Notes: generated from the sequence alone by a model not told the origin. Positions 1 to 8,710 are shown, numbered from the stretch's first letter. The stretch is DNA of 64,000 bases from Paraburkholderia sp. D15 (GCF_029910215.1 NZ_CP110396.1:1364001-1428000); one strand, 5' to 3'. Program-made: numbers and translations.

Positions 1-1
1 T

Positions 2-1384
2 GAAGCTGATCTGGCTGAGTATCGCCAACTAACCAATCCAAGCCTGGACGATCTCAATCAGGCTTTCGAGGAAGGTATGTTTAAGGACTACTTGAGCGAC
101 AGCCGTATTCTGAACAAAGACGCTTTTGACTACATGAGCATTGTCGGAATTTACGACCAGGGCGCACTCATGAAGGGCTATGCAAATAGCCAGCTTTCCA
201 CCATGTTTGATATCACAACCGGTCAGGCTATTGACTACTACATGGGCATTGGGGGCGAGACTAAGGAGCGCCACATTCAGGACAGAAAGCACGGAGACAT
301 CACTGGTGACTTGAGCGACGAGGAAGCCCGTCACAAGGCAGAAGAAGCCGTGTCTATCGCCTATCGTTCCATGACTGAGGCTCACGGTCTTCAGAAGAAC
401 GATTTCGACACTGCAAACGGCGATTGGCAACTACAGGAAGCTCGCCAGGCTGTTGAGAAGGAAAGGTTCCTGGTCGGGTATGCCGATAGGGTTGCCAACA
501 AGATAGCTCCAACAGAGGATTTGCTTGACGCATACACACAATATAGCCGTGTTGCCCATGCGGATCGTATCCGCGATATCGAGAAACAGTATCCTGATTT
601 GAACCGCGAATCACAGAGCTTTGTAGTCAACATGAAGCCAGCAACTGAAGGCTTCTCCACCATGGAGGAGCAGAAGGCACGCCATGGCCGTTACAGAGAA
701 CGCTATGAAGCGATGCAGGCCCAGAAACAGCTTCAAAACGCCCCTGTAGCCTCTTCAGAAGCCATGAAGGAAGTTGCACCTGTTCAGACCGCGCAGAAAG
801 CACCTGAGAAGGCTCCAGAGGTTCCAGCTATCGAGCCAGACGTAAGGACTGAGCAAACACTCACCGGCACATTGCTAGCCCACGGCGCAGCCCCCTACAA
901 GCATGACCCAAAGAATAGCGACAGCTACTTTGTGACCCTGAAAAATAACGGTCAGGAAGTGACTCGTTGGGGTGTCGACTTCGCAAAGGCATTCCAGAAA
1001 GAAGATCTGACTGAAGCAGTCCAGCTTGGCGACCATGTGAAGCTTGATAAGCAGGGTAAAGAGGATGTGGTCCTAAAGGACAACAGCGGTCAGAAGGTTG
1101 AGACCTATCGCAACGAGTGGAAGGTTGAGACCACGCAGTCGCCTGAGGAAAAGCACAAGGCATTTCTAGCCCAGCAAGCCCAGCTTATTGCTCAACGAGA
1201 AGCCAAGATCGAGCAACAGCGCCAGCAAGAGCAGGAGCGCGATAACCAGAAATTGTTAAGCCGTGTTCGAGCAAGCCGTCCAATTTCCGAATTCATAAAT
1301 CCTCATGACAAATTCATGGAGACTATGAGGCAGCAGGTAGAGGCTAGAAGCCAATCGGTGAAACGAGGACAGAACTTCTCCTAA
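2..1384 (+). CDS. C-terminal part of a large conjugation-associated protein (5' partial)
   Basis: The frame is open to the left edge of the window, so the true start lies upstream; the first internal ATG is at 77 and has no good ribosome binding site. The visible part is hydrophilic. Near the middle it has an HGAAPYKHDPKNSDSYFVTL...WGVDFAKA stretch of the type found at the ends of relaxases, primases and other large polyvalent mobile-element proteins (LPD7-like). A Q/E/R-rich coiled-coil tail follows. The family assignment is from memory of that motif. A relaxase or primase domain, if there is one, would be outside the window. A hairpin terminator follows directly. Confidence 0.6.
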   Translation, partial: EADLAEYRQLTNPSLDDLNQAFEEGMFKDYLSDSRILNKDAFDYMSIVGIYDQGALMKGYANSQLSTMFDITTGQAIDYYMGIGGETKERHIQDRKHGDITGDLSDEEARHKAEEAVSIAYRSMTEAHGLQKNDFDTANGDWQLQEARQAVEKERFLVGYADRVANKIAPTEDLLDAYTQYSRVAHADRIRDIEKQYPDLNRESQSFVVNMKPATEGFSTMEEQKARHGRYRERYEAMQAQKQLQNAPVASSEAMKEVAPVQTAQKAPEKAPEVPAIEPDVRTEQTLTGTLLAHGAAPYKHDPKNSDSYFVTLKNNGQEVTRWGVDFAKAFQKEDLTEAVQLGDHVKLDKQGKEDVVLKDNSGQKVETYRNEWKVETTQSPEEKHKAFLAQQAQLIAQREAKIEQQRQQEQERDNQKLLSRVRASRPISEFINPHDKFMETMRQQVEARSQSVKRGQNFS

Positions 1385-1388
1385 ACTT

Positions 1389-1409
1389 AAGCCCCGAAAG
1401 GGGCTTTTG
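1389..1409 (+). terminator. Rho-independent terminator
   Basis: AAGCCCC-GAAA-GGGGCTTTT hairpin just after the stop codon of the preceding gene. It sits between two convergent genes. Confidence 0.85.
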
Positions 1410-2153
1410 TTATTGCATCGCGGTTTTCTTGAATATTTCCCATAAAACAATTCCAACAGTTGCACTGACTCCCAGATTCACTCCGATCAAAAATCCGACA
1501 ACCTTCCAGCCAAGTTTCCCAAGAACTATTTTTGTCACTGACTCGGAGATCTCTTCCACTGCTTTGTTACTATAAATACGCTCAACATCTTTTTCTATTG
1601 CAATAACTTTCTTGTCCAAAAGAGCTTCCTTTTTAGAAAATTCTTTTTCGGCACTTTTATTCTTATCCTCATGAAATTTGTTTACTTGATTTATAAGACT
1701 GGACCATTTTCTTTCTAGGTTAGCCCAATCCGTAGCGGCTTGTCCAAGATCTATTTTTATCTGAGTTAGGAGGTTGTGCACTTTTGACTCGGAATTGTCA
1801 ACCGCATCATCGAGCTTCTTGACTTGCTTGCCCACAGCACGCTCGGCCCCACTCTCAAACCTGCTCTCCATTGTTGCCGCTGCACTTATTGCGTCTGCAA
1901 GGACGCGAAAATGAACTTGCTGGCCTAATAAACTGACGAGCAGGCTCTTATCGCCTAATACTTCCAATCTTTTTGCTGTCTCCAAAAAGACTGCCTGTTT
2001 CTCCTTTGGCAGGTTTGATAGAGCAAAGATAAGCAGATCCTGAGTATCACTTGGGAAGAACACCATTGACTCCCTCACCGCCGCTATAAGCTCCTCTTTT
2101 TCCTTCTCGTTTTCCGTTTTCTTCAGATACTCTTCTATTAATTTAGCTTCCAT
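1410..2153 (-). CDS. Coiled-coil protein with a C-terminal membrane anchor, function unknown
   Basis: The protein is 247 aa. Its first 210 residues are charged and predicted helical, with long coiled-coil stretches. One hydrophobic segment near the C-terminus (GWKVVGFLIGVNLGVSATVGIVLW) is followed by a short basic tail. This topology suggests a tail-anchored protein facing the cytoplasm. The start has an AAAAAAGGAGACAT ribosome binding site. The gene is divergent from the 187-aa gene and has its own promoter in the shared spacer. I do not recognise a family. Exclusion, transfer accessory or partition roles are all possible and none is shown. Confidence 0.75.
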   Translation of the reverse strand: MEAKLIEEYLKKTENEKEKEELIAAVRESMVFFPSDTQDLLIFALSNLPKEKQAVFLETAKRLEVLGDKSLLVSLLGQQVHFRVLADAISAAATMESRFESGAERAVGKQVKKLDDAVDNSESKVHNLLTQIKIDLGQAATDWANLERKWSSLINQVNKFHEDKNKSAEKEFSKKEALLDKKVIAIEKDVERIYSNKAVEEISESVTKIVLGKLGWKVVGFLIGVNLGVSATVGIVLWEIFKKTAMQ

Positions 2154-2249
2154 ATGTCTCCTTTTTTCTTTTTAGCTATTGCTTTTTTCAAACTTTCCTT
2201 TATATATATAAAAGGTAAGACACCGAAAGTCAATATAAAGGAGAAATAG
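2154..2249. promoter_or_regulatory. Divergent promoters
   Basis: Rightward: TTGCTT at 2179-2184, 16-bp spacer, TATATA at 2201-2206, serving the 187-aa gene. Leftward: TTGACT (complement of 2228-2233), 17-bp spacer, TATATA (complement of 2205-2210), serving the 247-aa gene. The two -10 boxes share the same alternating TA run, so the polymerases would compete. Ribosome binding sites are AAAGGAGAAATAG (right) and AAGGAGACAT (left). Confidence 0.65.
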
Positions 2250-2813
2250 ATGATAAGAAATAAAAAACGAATTACTATAGGCACGAAACTACTTGCGCCG
2301 TTATCAGCAGCATTACTTCCTGACATGGAGAGCGGTAAATATAAGCTTGCAAATGGAGATGTAATATCAAACAAAGAATTTTATTGCATGCCTGATGACA
2401 GAAAGAAAGTAAACCCGGACCACTTCGACCATAGAAATGCAGATAAGCATGCTGTAATGAGTCGAAACTCAAAGTGGTCAAAGGTAAGACGCAGTGTTGC
2501 CAACAAGGCATACAGCATTGCTATGGTTTTATCTATCGGCTTTACTTTTTCAACGAGCTTGATTGTGAGCGCTATCTCCCACGCCGAGTCAGGGCTTCAC
2601 TCACTAACCTCCAGTATCAGCAGTGCCACCCATTCAGCAACCTCCTCCGTTTCTTCCATTGGGGAAACCAAGGAGCAAAAACTTGCCGACATTAAACAGC
2701 AAGCCAACGACTTGAAGGCACAAGCCAAGGCTCACCAGATTGACGAAGCCACTTTTAATCAAAAGGCTCAGGAGCTAACTGACAAATACAACGCAATACT
2801 TAAAGGAGAATAA
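2250..2813 (+). CDS. Membrane protein with serine-rich periplasmic segment, function unknown
   Basis: The protein is 187 aa. The N-terminal 80 residues are hydrophilic, and one transmembrane segment lies near residues 85-110 (AYSIAMVLSIGFTFSTSLIVSAI). A Ser/Thr/His-rich stretch and a C-terminal helix resembling short SHOCT-like coiled coils (QKLADIKQQANDLKAQAK) follow. It is preceded by AAAGGAG. The next gene starts 6 bp after its stop, so it is probably the first gene of an operon with the split coupling protein. I do not recognise it. Confidence 0.75.
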   Translation: MIRNKKRITIGTKLLAPLSAALLPDMESGKYKLANGDVISNKEFYCMPDDRKKVNPDHFDHRNADKHAVMSRNSKWSKVRRSVANKAYSIAMVLSIGFTFSTSLIVSAISHAESGLHSLTSSISSATHSATSSVSSIGETKEQKLADIKQQANDLKAQAKAHQIDEATFNQKAQELTDKYNAILKGE

Positions 2814-2818
2814 GAAAT

Positions 2819-4045
2819 ATGGAAGAACAACTGAAACAACTTAAAAATGTTAAGGAGAAAGCAAGCAAGCACGCGAAGAACACAAGCGCATTCTTCAAAG
2901 GTCTCTTTCCTGTCCAGGATTACATTGAAGAATCTGAGGAAATCGTTGACGACTGCTTTTTTAGACACGATGTTCCACAAGGCGACCACATACCAACAGA
3001 TCTGAAGGACGTGAAGGGTGACTTGCTGGTCAACTCTACTGGGCACCCAGTAGTCAGTATCATTTCCCTCGAAGACGCAACTATTGGAGGACAGAGTCCT
3101 GCAAGGCCTCTCATGTTGGGCTTCTGGACTGGTTCAGTAGGCTTGGGTCATATCCTCATGGTTCTGGGCATGCCACTGCTTGGCGCGGCGATTCCGGTCA
3201 TCTATCTGGCAATGCTCTGGACGATGTTCAGTGTTTGGGAACTGGTCATATTTGGCTTCTTCGCTGGGTTCGGATCGATCATTACCTACCTTCCGCACCT
3301 TCTCCCGTTTGGTGCTGGAGCCGCACTGTATGGCTCAACGGGCTTCACGACGATTTCAGGCATAGCCGCTTTCCTTGCCCCCGCAATGATTCCATATGTG
3401 TTTTATCGCAGAGAGAACCGCCGCTATGCCCATGTGCTGGCCGAAACCGCCCGCCACTTCAACGGTGCTTTGGTTTCGTCAATTCGCTCCACCCAGAACG
3501 AGGCTCGACTAACTCAGGCAGCGAATGTCATTACTGACAAGACCTATGCAGTGGCACTTGGCGAAGCAATCGGAGCCCTGACTGCCCATGGTGACTCTCT
3601 GGCACCTGACGCCGGATTGGAAGCCCGGACCTCAATCAAGGACATGTCTCGTTCAATCATTTGGTTTGGCAGACCAGGAACCGGGAAAACGACCCTTCTT
3701 CGAGTTCTATTACGAGGATTCTGGCTTGAGGAAGCATGGATTGCACGGACCAAAAACCTTCACTTTGACTCACTTACTGAGCAAGATAAAGAGGAAATCC
3801 GCAAAGAAGTAATGGATGAATGGGATAGTCAACTGGATTCAATGAATGGAAGGCGAGACCAGGAAAAAAGAGATATTGCAGATCTCGACAGAATAAAAAC
3901 TGAAGTTATCAACTCATTGATAGCAGAGCGAAAATTTCAAACCAATCGTCATGAACTAACCAAACGTGAATTGCTGGACATAGAATATAAGTATGACGCG
4001 ATGCTGGAAGAAGAATATAAATTACTAAATAAGGAGACTGTATAA
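2819..4045 (+). CDS. Membrane subunit of a split type IV coupling protein, with Walker A
   Basis: The protein is 408 aa. Several hydrophobic segments lie at about residues 97-195, followed by a cytoplasmic part with a clear P-loop, GRPGTGKTT (284-292). After the P-loop the sequence does not continue as a RecA fold; residues 310-408 are a highly charged coiled coil. Membrane segments followed by a P-loop match the front half of VirD4/TraG coupling ATPases. The Walker B and Gln motifs of such an enzyme are in the next gene, whose ATG begins 1 bp after this stop. The inference is two co-translated halves of one DNA-transfer ATPase. A decayed single gene cannot be excluded. Confidence 0.6.
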   Translation: MEEQLKQLKNVKEKASKHAKNTSAFFKGLFPVQDYIEESEEIVDDCFFRHDVPQGDHIPTDLKDVKGDLLVNSTGHPVVSIISLEDATIGGQSPARPLMLGFWTGSVGLGHILMVLGMPLLGAAIPVIYLAMLWTMFSVWELVIFGFFAGFGSIITYLPHLLPFGAGAALYGSTGFTTISGIAAFLAPAMIPYVFYRRENRRYAHVLAETARHFNGALVSSIRSTQNEARLTQAANVITDKTYAVALGEAIGALTAHGDSLAPDAGLEARTSIKDMSRSIIWFGRPGTGKTTLLRVLLRGFWLEEAWIARTKNLHFDSLTEQDKEEIRKEVMDEWDSQLDSMNGRRDQEKRDIADLDRIKTEVINSLIAERKFQTNRHELTKRELLDIEYKYDAMLEEEYKLLNKETV

Positions 4046-4046
4046 T

Positions 4047-5687
4047 ATGAATAACACTCAAGATATAAACACGAAAGAAAATGAGCTATCCGAAGATGTA
4101 TTCAAGGCAACCGGCCTTGACTTCAAGTCCGACCCAGACACCGCAAAGACATCGGGAGAATTATTCAACCGTATCCAGAAGCAGGTTAAAGAAGCGGCTG
4201 AAATCCAGAAGCGTTTAAGAAATTACGAGTTCAAGAAGAGAAATGGACTCGACACTACCGACATGATTGGTATTCTGTTAGGCGATGGCAAAGGTAGCTT
4301 GCCCCACGATTCCCGTTCCATTCTTGACCTGGTGATCAGCCCCTATACCGTTAAAAATTTGAACTATATCCATGGCTCTACCCCAGAAGAAGTAACAAAC
4401 ACTTTATTAGCTATTTTTTCCGAGAAAGCCGCTGACGGAGCAAATGCTTATTTTTACACCAATGCACACACTATCGCATACTACGGCATGGTGTTTCACA
4501 TTGCTTTGATTGAATATACGGGTGCAAGCAAGTCCCCCAATGCTTACTTCAACACAATGATGGACTTCTGCAAGCCCTATGAGAAGATAAAATCTGACGA
4601 CCCCGACGCAGAACCAAGAATGACGCACCCTATCTTTGATCGGCTTGGGTTTCAACCAGAACTTTACGAACCTGGCACTGAGCTATACACAGCAATGCAA
4701 AAGTTCGTTGAGTACTCACAGATTGATGCCGAGACAAAATCTAAATTTACATCGACCGTCAATAGCTGGCTCAACGAATTTCAGAAATCTTCAAAACTGA
4801 TTGCATGGACTCATTCAGAGGAAAGTGACATAGATATTGAAAACGTTCTCAAGCTTGCACATCGCTATGGTCTCGCTCTATCAGAAACCTTATACGGAAG
4901 AGCCGGCCTCGCAATTCAGGCTCTCATGAAGTCTCGCCTTTATTCGGCAGTCAAAAAACGCGAAAACCTTGGATTGAAAAGAGTCGATTGTGGTCACTCA
5001 AAGGTTGTTGTCTTGATGGATGAGTGTCACAGTTCAGTAACAAAAGAAGACTTGGCTATTACTCCGATTGGCCGAAGCCTCGATATCATTAGTATCTACG
5101 CTACCCAAACCTTCGAAGGATTGCTGGCGAAAATGAGCCAGAATGAAGCAACAGCTTTCATGGAAACATTCGGCACAATCGGCAGCTTTAATTCTTCGCC
5201 TGCAACCCTGGAACTGGTAAGGCAGCGTGTCGGTAAAAGCAAGATCCTTGTGAACAATCTACCAGGAGAAATTCTGGACCTTGGTAACACTGCCACAATC
5301 CACATGGGGTCTCCTTACTTCGACCAGCAAAACCCACACAGCAAATGGATGCGTGCCATTAGTAGAAAAGCGAACTTCATGAAATGGTTCGCTCTAACGA
5401 AGAACACAGATTATGATTTTGAGCCTATCTCGCCAAAAGGCAATAGTGGACTTGGCACCGCAGCAACCCTGTCTGTAAGCAAGGAAGCTCAGTTTGTAGT
5501 GACTGACAAAGACCTTCAGAAGCTCAAAAACAGCTTTACCGCGATATGCGACTGGAACCGTGGAGATATCAACCGCCATGACTTTCTGAAAACACTTGCA
5601 CTCGACGAAAATTTCAAACCAATTGACACCAGCAAAACCAGAAATAACAAAATTTTGGATAAGGCCAAAGCAATTCTCGGTTTATAA
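4047..5687 (+). CDS. Cytoplasmic subunit of a split type IV coupling protein, with Walker B
   Basis: The protein is 546 aa with no membrane segment. It has VVVLMDECH (Walker B, residues 320-328) and, about 25 residues later, SIYATQTFEGLL (ATQ at 352-354). That pair is typical of the second half of VirD4/TraG-type conjugative ATPases. It has no P-loop of its own. Residues 90-170 resemble the helical region of coupling proteins. AAGGAGACTGTATAAT precedes the ATG, overlapping the end of the Walker A gene, so the two are very likely translated together. A terminator follows. Confidence 0.6.
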   Translation: MNNTQDINTKENELSEDVFKATGLDFKSDPDTAKTSGELFNRIQKQVKEAAEIQKRLRNYEFKKRNGLDTTDMIGILLGDGKGSLPHDSRSILDLVISPYTVKNLNYIHGSTPEEVTNTLLAIFSEKAADGANAYFYTNAHTIAYYGMVFHIALIEYTGASKSPNAYFNTMMDFCKPYEKIKSDDPDAEPRMTHPIFDRLGFQPELYEPGTELYTAMQKFVEYSQIDAETKSKFTSTVNSWLNEFQKSSKLIAWTHSEESDIDIENVLKLAHRYGLALSETLYGRAGLAIQALMKSRLYSAVKKRENLGLKRVDCGHSKVVVLMDECHSSVTKEDLAITPIGRSLDIISIYATQTFEGLLAKMSQNEATAFMETFGTIGSFNSSPATLELVRQRVGKSKILVNNLPGEILDLGNTATIHMGSPYFDQQNPHSKWMRAISRKANFMKWFALTKNTDYDFEPISPKGNSGLGTAATLSVSKEAQFVVTDKDLQKLKNSFTAICDWNRGDINRHDFLKTLALDENFKPIDTSKTRNNKILDKAKAILGL

Positions 5688-5695
5688 AACAACTT

Positions 5696-5717
5696 CCCCG
5701 CTTGACGGGGATTTTTA
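5696..5717 (+). terminator. Rho-independent terminator
   Basis: CCCCG-CTTGA-CGGGG stem followed by ATTTTTATT, just after the coupling-protein operon. Confidence 0.85.
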
Positions 5718-5753
5718 TTGCACCTAATACTTAACAAACAGGTAACACACACA

Positions 5754-5781
5754 TTGACTATTTCCTTGTTTATTGTATAAG
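5754..5781 (+). promoter_or_regulatory. Sigma-70 promoter
   Basis: TTGACT, 16-bp spacer, TATAAG. The leader is A/C-rich with AACAACAAGGAAAATAG before the lysozyme-like gene. Confidence 0.7.
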
Positions 5782-5808
5782 AAGAATAGACAACAACAAG
5801 GAAAATAG

Positions 5809-7002
5809 ATGAAGAAGAAAAGAAAGATACTCCTAACTACTGCGATAGTCGCAACATTAGGAATAGGTGGACTTGTTGCAAGCCACCATAAGAAGGCACC
5901 TGATCAAGATGCAGCCAGTGCACTAGGTTTATCAGGTCAAGAAACACTCTTTGGAGATTTCAAAGCACCCGCTCAAGCTAGTCTTCCAGCTTCAAGCACA
6001 CAAGCTCAAACTGCCCCTGCTTCAAGCCCTGTAGCCGTAGCTTCTCAGCCTCCCGTTTCGCCTTCCCCAGGTAGTGAGCCTCCACCTTTTGCCAAGAAAG
6101 CCCAAGGATTTGCCAAGGTCAACAATGTCGGCTCCAACGTCGCACAGGCAGCTTTCGATAAGGGCGACTACAAGACTGCGATCATTTCCCAATATGAGGG
6201 CTACCGAGGGCAGTATTATCCAGACAATAAGGGGTACGCAATCGGGTATGGCTTCAATGCCAAATTTCACACCCGAGCAATGATGGAGAGCTTGGGACGA
6301 CCAATCCTGAGCGACCCCACACAGCTATCTGGTTTCGTGAGCCAAGCGGAGCAAGACACACTTCAGGCTCAAGCTCGCTCAGTCAATCTGACACCCGAGC
6401 AAGCGGCTTCACTGGTCCAAGGAGTTTTACCGCAATACGATGCTCCCGCAGTGAAAGCCTTGTGCGGAGCTTCTGCTTCAGTGACGGCTCCATGTGCTTT
6501 ATACGAAAACCTGAAGCCCAACGAGAAAGCCGCTCTCATGTATAACAACTACAAGCGAGGCAGCATACCAAGCGACTTGAAGTCTCCCCTGCTTACCTAT
6601 GCCAAGTCTCCAACGCCTGAAAACAAAAAAGCAGTTCTGGCCCATATCAGCTATAGCTATGTGAGCCGTGCCGGCCAACGCATACAAGACATCAGAGGGA
6701 CGGCAGGCGTTCAAGCGATGTTCGACTCACCTGAAGCCTTTGCCGCCCTTCTCGGCAAGAATCCGACCTATGTCAGCACCCACGACCTCAGCCGCGAGCT
6801 ACCTGCACTTGCGAGCGTGAAGATTGACCCTGCCAAATCAATTGACGAGCAGATTCCAGACCCTGTAGGCATTGCTAAGGAGCAAGCAGTTGAACAGGGA
6901 TTGCACTTCGACTATCAACCTATCGAAATTGCCAAACCAGATGCTCCAGCAAGAGCGCCATTGAATCGTTCAGTCGGTCGAATGCCAAGTGGATGGCTGT
7001 AA
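5809..7002 (+). CDS. Exported T4-lysozyme-like (GH24) protein
   Basis: The protein is 397 aa. A basic N-terminus and one hydrophobic segment (residues 7-25) act as a signal or membrane anchor. A Pro/Ala/Ser/Gln-rich linker runs to about residue 95, and a lysozyme-like domain follows. SQYEGYRGQYYPD places a Glu (130) and an Asp (139) nine residues apart, as in phage lysozymes, and KGYAIGYG follows. The position usually held by the catalytic Thr is Ala144. Such proteins locally open peptidoglycan during conjugation or pilus assembly, which fits the neighbours. It has its own promoter and terminator. Confidence 0.65.
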   Translation: MKKKRKILLTTAIVATLGIGGLVASHHKKAPDQDAASALGLSGQETLFGDFKAPAQASLPASSTQAQTAPASSPVAVASQPPVSPSPGSEPPPFAKKAQGFAKVNNVGSNVAQAAFDKGDYKTAIISQYEGYRGQYYPDNKGYAIGYGFNAKFHTRAMMESLGRPILSDPTQLSGFVSQAEQDTLQAQARSVNLTPEQAASLVQGVLPQYDAPAVKALCGASASVTAPCALYENLKPNEKAALMYNNYKRGSIPSDLKSPLLTYAKSPTPENKKAVLAHISYSYVSRAGQRIQDIRGTAGVQAMFDSPEAFAALLGKNPTYVSTHDLSRELPALASVKIDPAKSIDEQIPDPVGIAKEQAVEQGLHFDYQPIEIAKPDAPARAPLNRSVGRMPSGWL

Positions 7003-7010
7003 AAATAGAG

Positions 7011-7034
7011 AAAGCTCCTTAGGGAGCTTTTTTG
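7011..7034 (+). terminator. Rho-independent terminator
   Basis: AAAGCTCC-TTA-GGGAGCTTTTTTG hairpin with T-run after the lysozyme-like gene. Confidence 0.88.
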
Positions 7035-7047
7035 TATATGCAAAGCC

Positions 7048-7075
7048 TTGCAATTTCTTCTTTTTTTGTTATGGT
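7048..7075 (+). promoter_or_regulatory. Promoter of the first pilin operon
   Basis: TTGCAA, 16-bp spacer ending in TGT, TATGGT. The leader carries AAAGGAGACAAGTA before the ATG at 7110. Confidence 0.6.
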
Positions 7076-7109
7076 TAATTCATAACTATTACAATAAAGG
7101 AGACAAGTA

Positions 7110-7580
7110 ATGAATATAAGGGGGAAAAGACAGAATGGGTTCACATTGATTGAACTCATGATCACAGTAGCGATAGTCGGAATACTTTCCGCGTTAACCA
7201 TACCGGCATATCTCGACTATCTTGTGAGAAGCGAAGTATCTGAAGGGATTGGTCTAATGGACGGGTTCAAAACGCCCACGGTTGAATACTATGCACAGTA
7301 TGGGAGTTTTCCAGTCACCAATGCTGACATGGGATTGAACATCCCGAGCGGAAAATATTCCAGCATGACAATGACAGCGGGCACAAGCTCCAACGGGGCC
7401 AACGCAAGCATCACGCTTCAGACGACTTACGGGAACAGTGCCAACAAGAACATTCAAGGCAAAAACCTGTTGCTCATAGGTCAGGCAAATGACGGGTCTT
7501 CAGTCACCTGGACATGCACGACCTCAGGTGCAAATAACCCGGTCGATAAGAGATATCTCCCCACAATTTGCCAGAACTAA
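7110..7580 (+). CDS. Type IV pilin (PilA-like) 1
   Basis: The protein is 156 aa. The leader MNIRGKRQNG is followed by [16 protein letters not shown], a textbook prepilin peptidase site with Gly at -1, Phe at +1 and Glu at +5. The rest is an N-terminal helix and a small globular head. Two Cys near the C-terminus (WTCTTSG...LPTICQ) probably close the D-region loop. It is first of three closely spaced pilin-type genes. It is related to but clearly different from pilins 2 and 4, so the cluster is not a recent duplication. Confidence 0.92.
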   Translation: MNIRGKRQNGFTLIELMITVAIVGILSALTIPAYLDYLVRSEVSEGIGLMDGFKTPTVEYYAQYGSFPVTNADMGLNIPSGKYSSMTMTAGTSSNGANASITLQTTYGNSANKNIQGKNLLLIGQANDGSSVTWTCTTSGANNPVDKRYLPTICQN

Positions 7581-7590
7581 GGAGGAGACC

Positions 7591-8058
7591 ATGCATATTA
7601 GAAAAATCAAAACTGCCGGTTTCACCTTGATCGAACTCATGATCGCCGTTGCAATCGTTGGGATTCTAGCAGCAGTAGCAATAGCCCAATATCAGGACTA
7701 TACAATTCGGGCTCAAGTATCAGAAGGAATTCAGTTGACTGGAGCGGTAAAGGCCCAGATCGGTGAGCTATACGCACAAACCGGAGATTTGGCAGCGATC
7801 ATGGTGGACGGAGGCTCTGGTATCCCCTACGACTTCAAAGCCACAGGCAAATATTCGCAGGTCTGGACGATTCAGAATCAAGCTATCGAAGTCATATTCA
7901 ACCAGCCAGCCACAAATAAGAAGCTATCGGGTTCGACTGCACAACTGCTACTTAAGCCGGTCGAAATGCCGGACGGAACCTTGCAATGGCTGTGTGGACC
8001 CGGTCTGAACATGGAGAAACAATTTCTTCCAACCTCATGCCAAGACGCGATTCTATAA
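7591..8058 (+). CDS. Type IV pilin (PilA-like) 2
   Basis: The protein is 155 aa from the ATG at 7591, chosen because GGAGGAGACC lies directly upstream; a longer frame exists but would overlap pilin 1. MHIRKIKTAG is the leader, then [20 protein letters not shown] with Glu+5. The C-terminal Cys pair is WLCGPG...LPTSCQ. It starts 10 bp after pilin 1, in the same operon. Confidence 0.92.
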   Translation: MHIRKIKTAGFTLIELMIAVAIVGILAAVAIAQYQDYTIRAQVSEGIQLTGAVKAQIGELYAQTGDLAAIMVDGGSGIPYDFKATGKYSQVWTIQNQAIEVIFNQPATNKKLSGSTAQLLLKPVEMPDGTLQWLCGPGLNMEKQFLPTSCQDAIL

Positions 8059-8084
8059 CAACGACATTTTTTATAAGGAGGACT

Positions 8085-8594
8085 ATGAAACTAAAAACAA
8101 CAAACGCCCGGGGCTTTTTGCTTATCGGAGCAATGGTAGCAGTATCTATAATCGGAATCATGGCGGTTGCGTCTACAGTCACATGGCGACTTAACTTCAT
8201 GAAGCAGGAAGTCCAGATCTCCTTGGCATATGGCAATGGCCTAGTCCGCCCTGGTATTACCTATTACAACATGAAGCACATGTGGCCTATGACCAACATT
8301 GATCTTGGCACAGCGACGATACCGGGCAGTGCCTACGCAAGCGCTGAGCTAATCAACGGGCACTTCATCGTAACTATTGGCGACACCGCACACGGAGCAC
8401 AGCTTAAGTCCAACAAGGGGCTCGAAATGGCAATTGTCGATTACTCGCCAAATCTCGATGACCAAGGCCACCTCTTCTATACCTGCAAATTCTCAAATTC
8501 ATTTGTTAAGTATGGAGCAGGAGTGAGCCAGTGTGTTCAGGCAACACCCGGATCGATTCAAGCCGACATTCAGCCAGCGAACAGCGATAGCTAA
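8085..8594 (+). CDS. Atypical pilin-like protein lacking Glu+5
   Basis: The protein is 169 aa from the ATG at 8085 (AAGGAGGACT upstream). The leader MKLKTTNARG is followed by FLLIGAMVAVSIIGIMAV. It keeps the Gly/Phe cleavage pair and hydrophobic helix but has Gly where pilins have Glu at +5. The head domain differs from the other three and has a Cys pair (YTCKFS...SQCVQ). Absence of Glu+5 is known in tip minor pseudopilins such as GspK, so a tip or priming subunit is plausible. It is third in the operon, 26 bp after pilin 2. Confidence 0.8.
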   Translation: MKLKTTNARGFLLIGAMVAVSIIGIMAVASTVTWRLNFMKQEVQISLAYGNGLVRPGITYYNMKHMWPMTNIDLGTATIPGSAYASAELINGHFIVTIGDTAHGAQLKSNKGLEMAIVDYSPNLDDQGHLFYTCKFSNSFVKYGAGVSQCVQATPGSIQADIQPANSDS

Positions 8595-8632
8595 CCGTTC
8601 GTCGGAAAGTTCTGATTTCTAGCAGGGGTGCG

Positions 8633-8660
8633 TTGACAATTGATTTTTTAAACTTATAGT
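8633..8660 (+). promoter_or_regulatory. Strong sigma-70 promoter of the fourth pilin
   Basis: Perfect TTGACA, 16-bp spacer, TATAGT. An A/C-rich leader (CACAACAATAACAATAAGGAGACC) precedes the ATG at 8711. It looks like the strongest promoter in this part of the element, as expected for a major structural subunit. Confidence 0.8.
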
Positions 8661-8710
8661 TTAAAGGTCGTAAGAAAAATCACAACAATAACAATAAGGA
8701 GACCAAAATT

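Noticed and set aside
2138..2374. 78-aa leftward frame overlapping the start of the 247-aa gene
   Set aside because: It lies inside the 187-aa rightward gene and across its promoter, and the 247-aa gene has its own promoter and ribosome binding site.
3588..3812. Frameshifted continuation of the Walker A protein
   Set aside because: The +1 frame after the P-loop gives no RecA-like motif, so I do not infer a simple frameshift joining the two coupling-protein halves.
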